Shown in pieces: positions 60,501 to 64,000 of a stretch of DNA of 64,000 nucleotides. Source of the stretch: Liolophura sinensis (taxonomy: Eukaryota; Mollusca; Polyplacophora; Chitonida; Chitonidae); assembly GCF_032854445.1 (NCBI RefSeq), contig NC_088295.1, positions 35,744,510-35,808,509 on the forward strand, read 5' to 3'. The position numbers were made by a program, and so were the translations under genes. Within the stretch, counting starts at the first letter, position 1; every line of letters starts with the position of its first letter. Under the pieces are notes generated by a model. The model saw only the letters and a list, made by a program, of their open reading frames with translations, did no database searches and was not told where the DNA came from.

Positions 60501-63500
60501 CTTGGACAGGGAATTTGTCCCCGTTGTCAATGCTTGATGGGCCTTGGTGACAATATTAAAGCAGTTTGTAATGCTGATGTGACCATTTGTCTTCTGTCAA
60601 TATTGCGTACACTTTGATACATCACATGTGGGAAAGTTTGTCCATAATTTACCCAGGCGCTTCATTTTCTGCTACCAAAGAAAGATGATGCCATCATGTA
60701 GGTGAAAAATTCTTGAGTTTTGGTGTTATACAGTAATCAAATCAACTCCTTGTTCATTGTTGATCTCCTTCCGAATTCTTTCAGCTGCTGAGAAGGAACA
60801 AGCAAAACTTCAGGCAGAAAAGGAGGCCAAGTTGATGCAGTTAAATGTGGTGAAGTTGTGTTTCCAGGCCTATTTGACTGACAGACAAGGCCACTTCACG
60901 CGTCTTCTTCCATCTGTTCTCTCTGATCCTATATATGACAGCAGTGAGTAAACTCATTAGTGTAGCATTGTGAAAATGTTATACTGTGAAGTACTTAATT
61001 TTCATGTGGAACTGATTTTTGTGGATTTCGCAGTCAACAATTCATTGCGAAAAATAATTCCAGCCTAAAAGATTCCATTATTGAATTATATAGTGTGTAT
61101 ATATAGTTATTAATGAAGTTAAATCTTTGCCTTCCTAACAGTAGTTGGGATAAGAAAGCCCTGCGTTCCAGCTAAATTTTAACAGAAGGGAGGCCAAATC
61201 AGGGTTTAAATTTATTCAATCCCCCATTGTTTTAATCTCTGATTCCGATTACGAGGATTAGTTACACTGTAAGAAAAAGGGGATTAGAGCCACTCTTGAT
61301 TATACCTGTGCTTATAACTAGGAAGATTAAAATCTTAAGTTTTTTTTCCGTATTCCCCGAATTTGATTAAAAATTAAAAATTAATTCCTTTGGACCCTTT
61401 TTTGATGTAAATCTGTGCAAATAAATCACAGCAAATAATAAGTACCTTACAGTCTGCTACTTCCTGTATGCGAGAAATGTTTGCCTGTTTATTCTGACCT
61501 GACACGAACTCTTTAGTAGTATGAATGTTTCTGTGTGTAAAAATATAATACTATAACAGTCAGTTTTAGAGCATACTCTAATTCTTTAACCTTTTCAACC
61601 ACCTTTGCAACCAAAATTTTTCAAATATTTTGATTGAACTATTGGCTGTAGAGAAATAATCTGCACAATTTTGTGAGGCTTGCATCTTTAATGACACAAA
61701 CAACCATTTGTGGCAATATTTTCATAATAATTGCATGCATAAATTCCAACGAAAAAAGTGCTTTAGGGGATGAAAAGGTTGAAGATTTACAGTAACTAAT
61801 GACCTAGCTCAGTAAGGCACTGTGGGGATGAGAGACAGTGTTCATATCAAAGAATGGCTGGACTATTTCAATCAAATGACTGATAAAGTTTGTGATGATA
61901 GGAGGCACTAGTAATTGTGTTTGCAATACACCTGTTCCCTGAGCATATCTTGATCATTGGGATATCATGCTCACGTTTTATGCTTAACATACTTTTGTTA
62001 CAAACTGTTCAACAAAGGGTAAACGAAAAGACCAAGGGGCCTCTGTGGCTCAGTTGGTTAGCGCTAGCGCAGCGTAATTACCCAGGAGTCTCTCACCAAT
62101 GCGGTCACTGTGAGTTCAAATTCAGCTCATGCTGGCTTCCTTTCAGGCCGTAAGTGGGAAGGTTTTTCGGCAACCTGCGGATGGTCGTAGGTTTCGCCCG
62201 GGCTCTGCCCGATTTCCACCCACCATAATGCTGACCACTGGTGTATAAGTGAAATATTCTTAAGTACGGCGTAAAACACCAATCAAATAAATAAACAGAC
62301 CCAAAAATATGCAAATTGAAATTTGGTGTGATTGTAGAGTCTCCTGGAGCTGCAGCCCTGAAGATCTGCCGCATGGACAAATACGGTGGTTGTTGTACAG
62401 GAAATGAGGAGGTCTTCTTGCTGTGTGAAAAAGTCCAGAAAGGTAAGTCACCAAGGTCTCTGGCATTTTCAACTTAATTGGCATTTGTTGAAGATTGTTG
62501 TTACTGGTAAGTATTGGACCACTTTGGTGGCCTAATGGTTAGAAAGTCTGCCTTGAAGTCAGGAGACCAGGGATCAAACACAGGTCGGGTCATACCAAAC
62601 ACTGTAAAAATGGTACTTGCTGCTGCCTCGCTTGGTCCTCAGCACTGAGAGGTTAGAGCAGGACTTTTTGGCCTGGTGTCAGTATAATGTGACTGGGTGG
62701 GGGTGATACTTCAGTGGCGGCATGGTTTCTCCCTGCCACAAGAAAACACAGTATGTGTTCACACACCTAATGACTCCTCGTCATTATATGGCTGAATAAT
62801 TGTTAAATTAAAGTATGACGCTAAACCCTAAGCATGCACACATACATACGGGTAGATAATGTCTGAACCAAATATGAAATAGCATGAGAAGTACGCTATG
62901 CCCTGTTTATGTGATGGCTGTATCTACTTGAATGGGCATTGATCAGTGCATTGAATCATGAAGTCATCTAGTAATAGTGTTTTTAAGGTATCTCTGCTTA
63001 TAGACCAGCACATCACGATGTACATGGTATTCTTCTAAAATTCTACAAGAGAACACAGCAGTGTGGGAAGTAGTCTCATGGTAAAACTAGATACAACCTT
63101 CTATCTAGGTATTAAATCCCCTGAAGCCTCAGGACAAATCAACCAACTTTACACTGATACTCAGTACGGTCGAGTCATGTGAGGGTCAAGTGTTGATACG
63201 AAACACAGTTAAATCTGTTGAGGTACAACCATTGCATTCAACAACATAAAAACACATTTCCAATAATACCTGAGTATTGTGTTGTTTATTTTTTTTAACA
63301 TCTCTCCATGTGCTGATATATGACTTTCAATGCTTTTATCAAGATGTTAAAAAATTGGCCGAAAGTTTTGGATTAGGATTTGGATTTTTTTTTCATCACA
63401 GTTTCAAGAATGTAGGTTTTTCTTGACCTAATGTATAGAATATTATCTCAAGATGAAATGATAATAAATAATAGAAAACAGTATTATCTCTCTTGTTTCT

Positions 63501-63877
63501 TACTTATTTTATAGGCTTTACAACAGTATTTGTTGAATTTGTAGGAAATATATATTTTTTTTTTGGTATTTATGCAGTTTTGAAATGATTTAACAAGCTT
63601 TTGAAATGGTTGCAGATGTTGTCTTGTTCTCCTTACCTTAAAAATCTGAAAGTACTGATAATTCTCCTGTGATAATAATTAAACAATACTCCATTGTTAG
63701 AGTTAATATTACTGATGGATAATGTAATGAGTTTTTTAGCCCTTGAAATTTCCATTCTCTGAAGCTTTTATTTCTGTTACAGATGATATTGCTGTGCGTT
63801 TTGTGGAGGCAGATGAAGATGGGAATGTTATTTGGGAGGACTATGGGAATTTTGGCCCAAATGATGTTCATCGACAG
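57584..63877 (+). CDS. Class I NF-kappa-B (p105/Relish-type), 5' part; continues past right edge
   Basis: Rel-homology transcription factor that binds kB DNA as a dimer after release from cytoplasmic inhibition. Coding exons 57584-57767, 58160-58299, 59703-59851, 60169-60314, 60785-60943, 62338-62442 and 63783-63877 join in phase to 326 codons. Residues 1-61 are an acidic leader. The Rel domain begins with PYLRVSEQP (65-73) and the DNA-contact loop [13 protein letters not shown] (79-91), with the conserved Cys84. It continues with [43 protein letters not shown] and [12 protein letters not shown]. The second (IPT/dimerisation) half starts at [20 protein letters not shown] and runs to FGPNDVHRQ at the edge. 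The insert between HVTKKNV and VVKLCF and the CEGPSHGG loop place it with p50/p52/Relish rather than class II Rel. The ankyrin half, if present, is off the window. Confidence 0.93.
59117..59312 (+). mobile_element. Main-family SINE in NF-kB intron 2
   Basis: CTCACCAATGGGGTCGCTGT then GTTCAAGTCGTGCTCATGCT, GGAAGGTCTGCCAGCAACCT, CCACCCACCATAATGCTG and AAGTGAAATATTCTTGAGTA. The head is truncated and the tail short. Confidence 0.8.
60982..61454. mobile_element. MITE in NF-kB intron 5, same family as 16778-17736
   Basis: The left end TACTGTGAAGTACTTAATTT and the right end AATAATAAGTACCTTACAGT are inverted repeats. The interior shares GTGGATTTCGCAG, CAGCTAAATTTT and CCCCCATTGTTTTAATCTCT with the PARG copy. 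Confidence 0.5.
61584..61784. mobile_element. Small element with AACCTTTTCA inverted termini
   Basis: CTTTAACCTTTTCAACCACC at the left is mirrored by GGGGATGAAAAGGTTGAAG at the right. Related sequence with the same internal words (TGCAAATTAT, TCTACACCCC or TCCACACCCC, TTTCAAA(A)TATTGG) occurs near 18810-18930, 30585-30745 and 59365-59460. This suggests a dispersed family. Confidence 0.4.
62035..62296 (+). mobile_element. Main-family SINE, best full-length copy
   Basis: The tRNA-like head GGGGCCTCTGTGGCTCAGTT (A-box TGGCTCAGTTGG) is followed by TTAGCGCTAGCGCAGCG, GTGAGTTCAAATTC (B-box), GTAAGTGGGAAGG, AACCTGCGGATGGTCGTAGG, CCACCCACCATAATGCTGAC and GTGAAATATTCTTAAGTACG. It ends in CACCAATCAAATAAATAAAC, 41 bp before NF-kB exon 6. 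It resembles the tRNA-SINE type with a conserved central domain known from molluscs. Confidence 0.85.
62517..62832 (+). mobile_element. Third tRNA-derived SINE family in NF-kB intron 6
   Basis: GGTGGCCTAATGGTTAGAAA (A-box) and CCAGGGATCAAACACAGGTC (B-box) are spaced as in tRNA. A ~200-bp body and the tail AAGTATGACGCTAAACCC follow. It differs from the main family. Confidence 0.6.
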
Positions 63878-64000
63878 GTACGAATGTAGATGTACAAGTA
63901 GACCCTGTTTTAGCCCAGATATCAGACAAATTGACTTGAGCAGCTAAGTCTGAACATGTAAAAATATCAGCACAGCAATCGGTCTGTTGCAGTCAAAGAC

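Noticed and set aside
62105..62484. Minus-strand ORFs over the SINE and NF-kB exon 6
   Set aside because: They run antisense to a SINE and a well-supported exon.

Overview
The window is animal nuclear DNA: AT-rich, with short coding exons bounded by GT/AG introns, and littered with tRNA-derived SINEs. The commonest SINE ends in a (AAAT)n tail and has a central block that I associate with bivalve and other molluscan genomes. A mollusc, probably a bivalve, is the best guess. That rests on the SINE style and on divergence of the proteins from vertebrate orthologues, not on a search. Nothing prokaryotic is present.

Layout. (1) 539-3821, minus: ribosomal protein S24, with its last exon(s) off the left edge. 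(2) 4407-30116, plus: a complete 19-exon poly(ADP-ribose) glycohydrolase (PARG) gene, head to head with RPS24, predicted 714 aa. Its last intron is almost entirely a ~3.5 kb minisatellite of about 50 units. (3) 31-34.5 kb: gene-poor sequence with SINE debris and one doubtful minus-strand exon. (4) 34.5-52 kb: a direct tandem segmental duplication (~34,529-43,012 and ~43,388-51,956). Each copy carries the same five-exon gene for a long, repetitive, highly charged protein that I do not recognise. Copy 1 is open throughout (1,221 aa); copy 2 carries several frameshifts. (5) 52-57 kb: intergenic, with SINEs, a TA-flanked MITE and a large foldback palindrome. (6) 57,091 to the right edge, plus: the start of a class I NF-kappa-B gene (p105/Relish type). 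Seven coding exons cover the Rel homology region up to the start of the IPT domain; the rest is off the window.

The genes are not an operon or pathway. RPS24 is translation machinery, PARG degrades poly(ADP-ribose) after DNA damage, and NF-kB is an immune/stress transcription factor. RPS24, PARG and NFKB2 all lie on human chromosome 10q, so the neighbourhood may be old linkage.

Most notable: the PARG minisatellite unit looks like a decayed copy of the 5' edge of the PARG terminal exon. It matches 35 of 47 bases without gaps and in the same reading frame, so the array appears to be an amplified splice-acceptor/exon boundary next to the real one. Other points of interest are the undescribed duplicated gene with a retained cluster of CRE-type sites, a SINE-SINE deletion that distinguishes the two duplicates, a block of paired compensating indels in copy 2, and a perfect kB site just upstream of the NF-kB gene.
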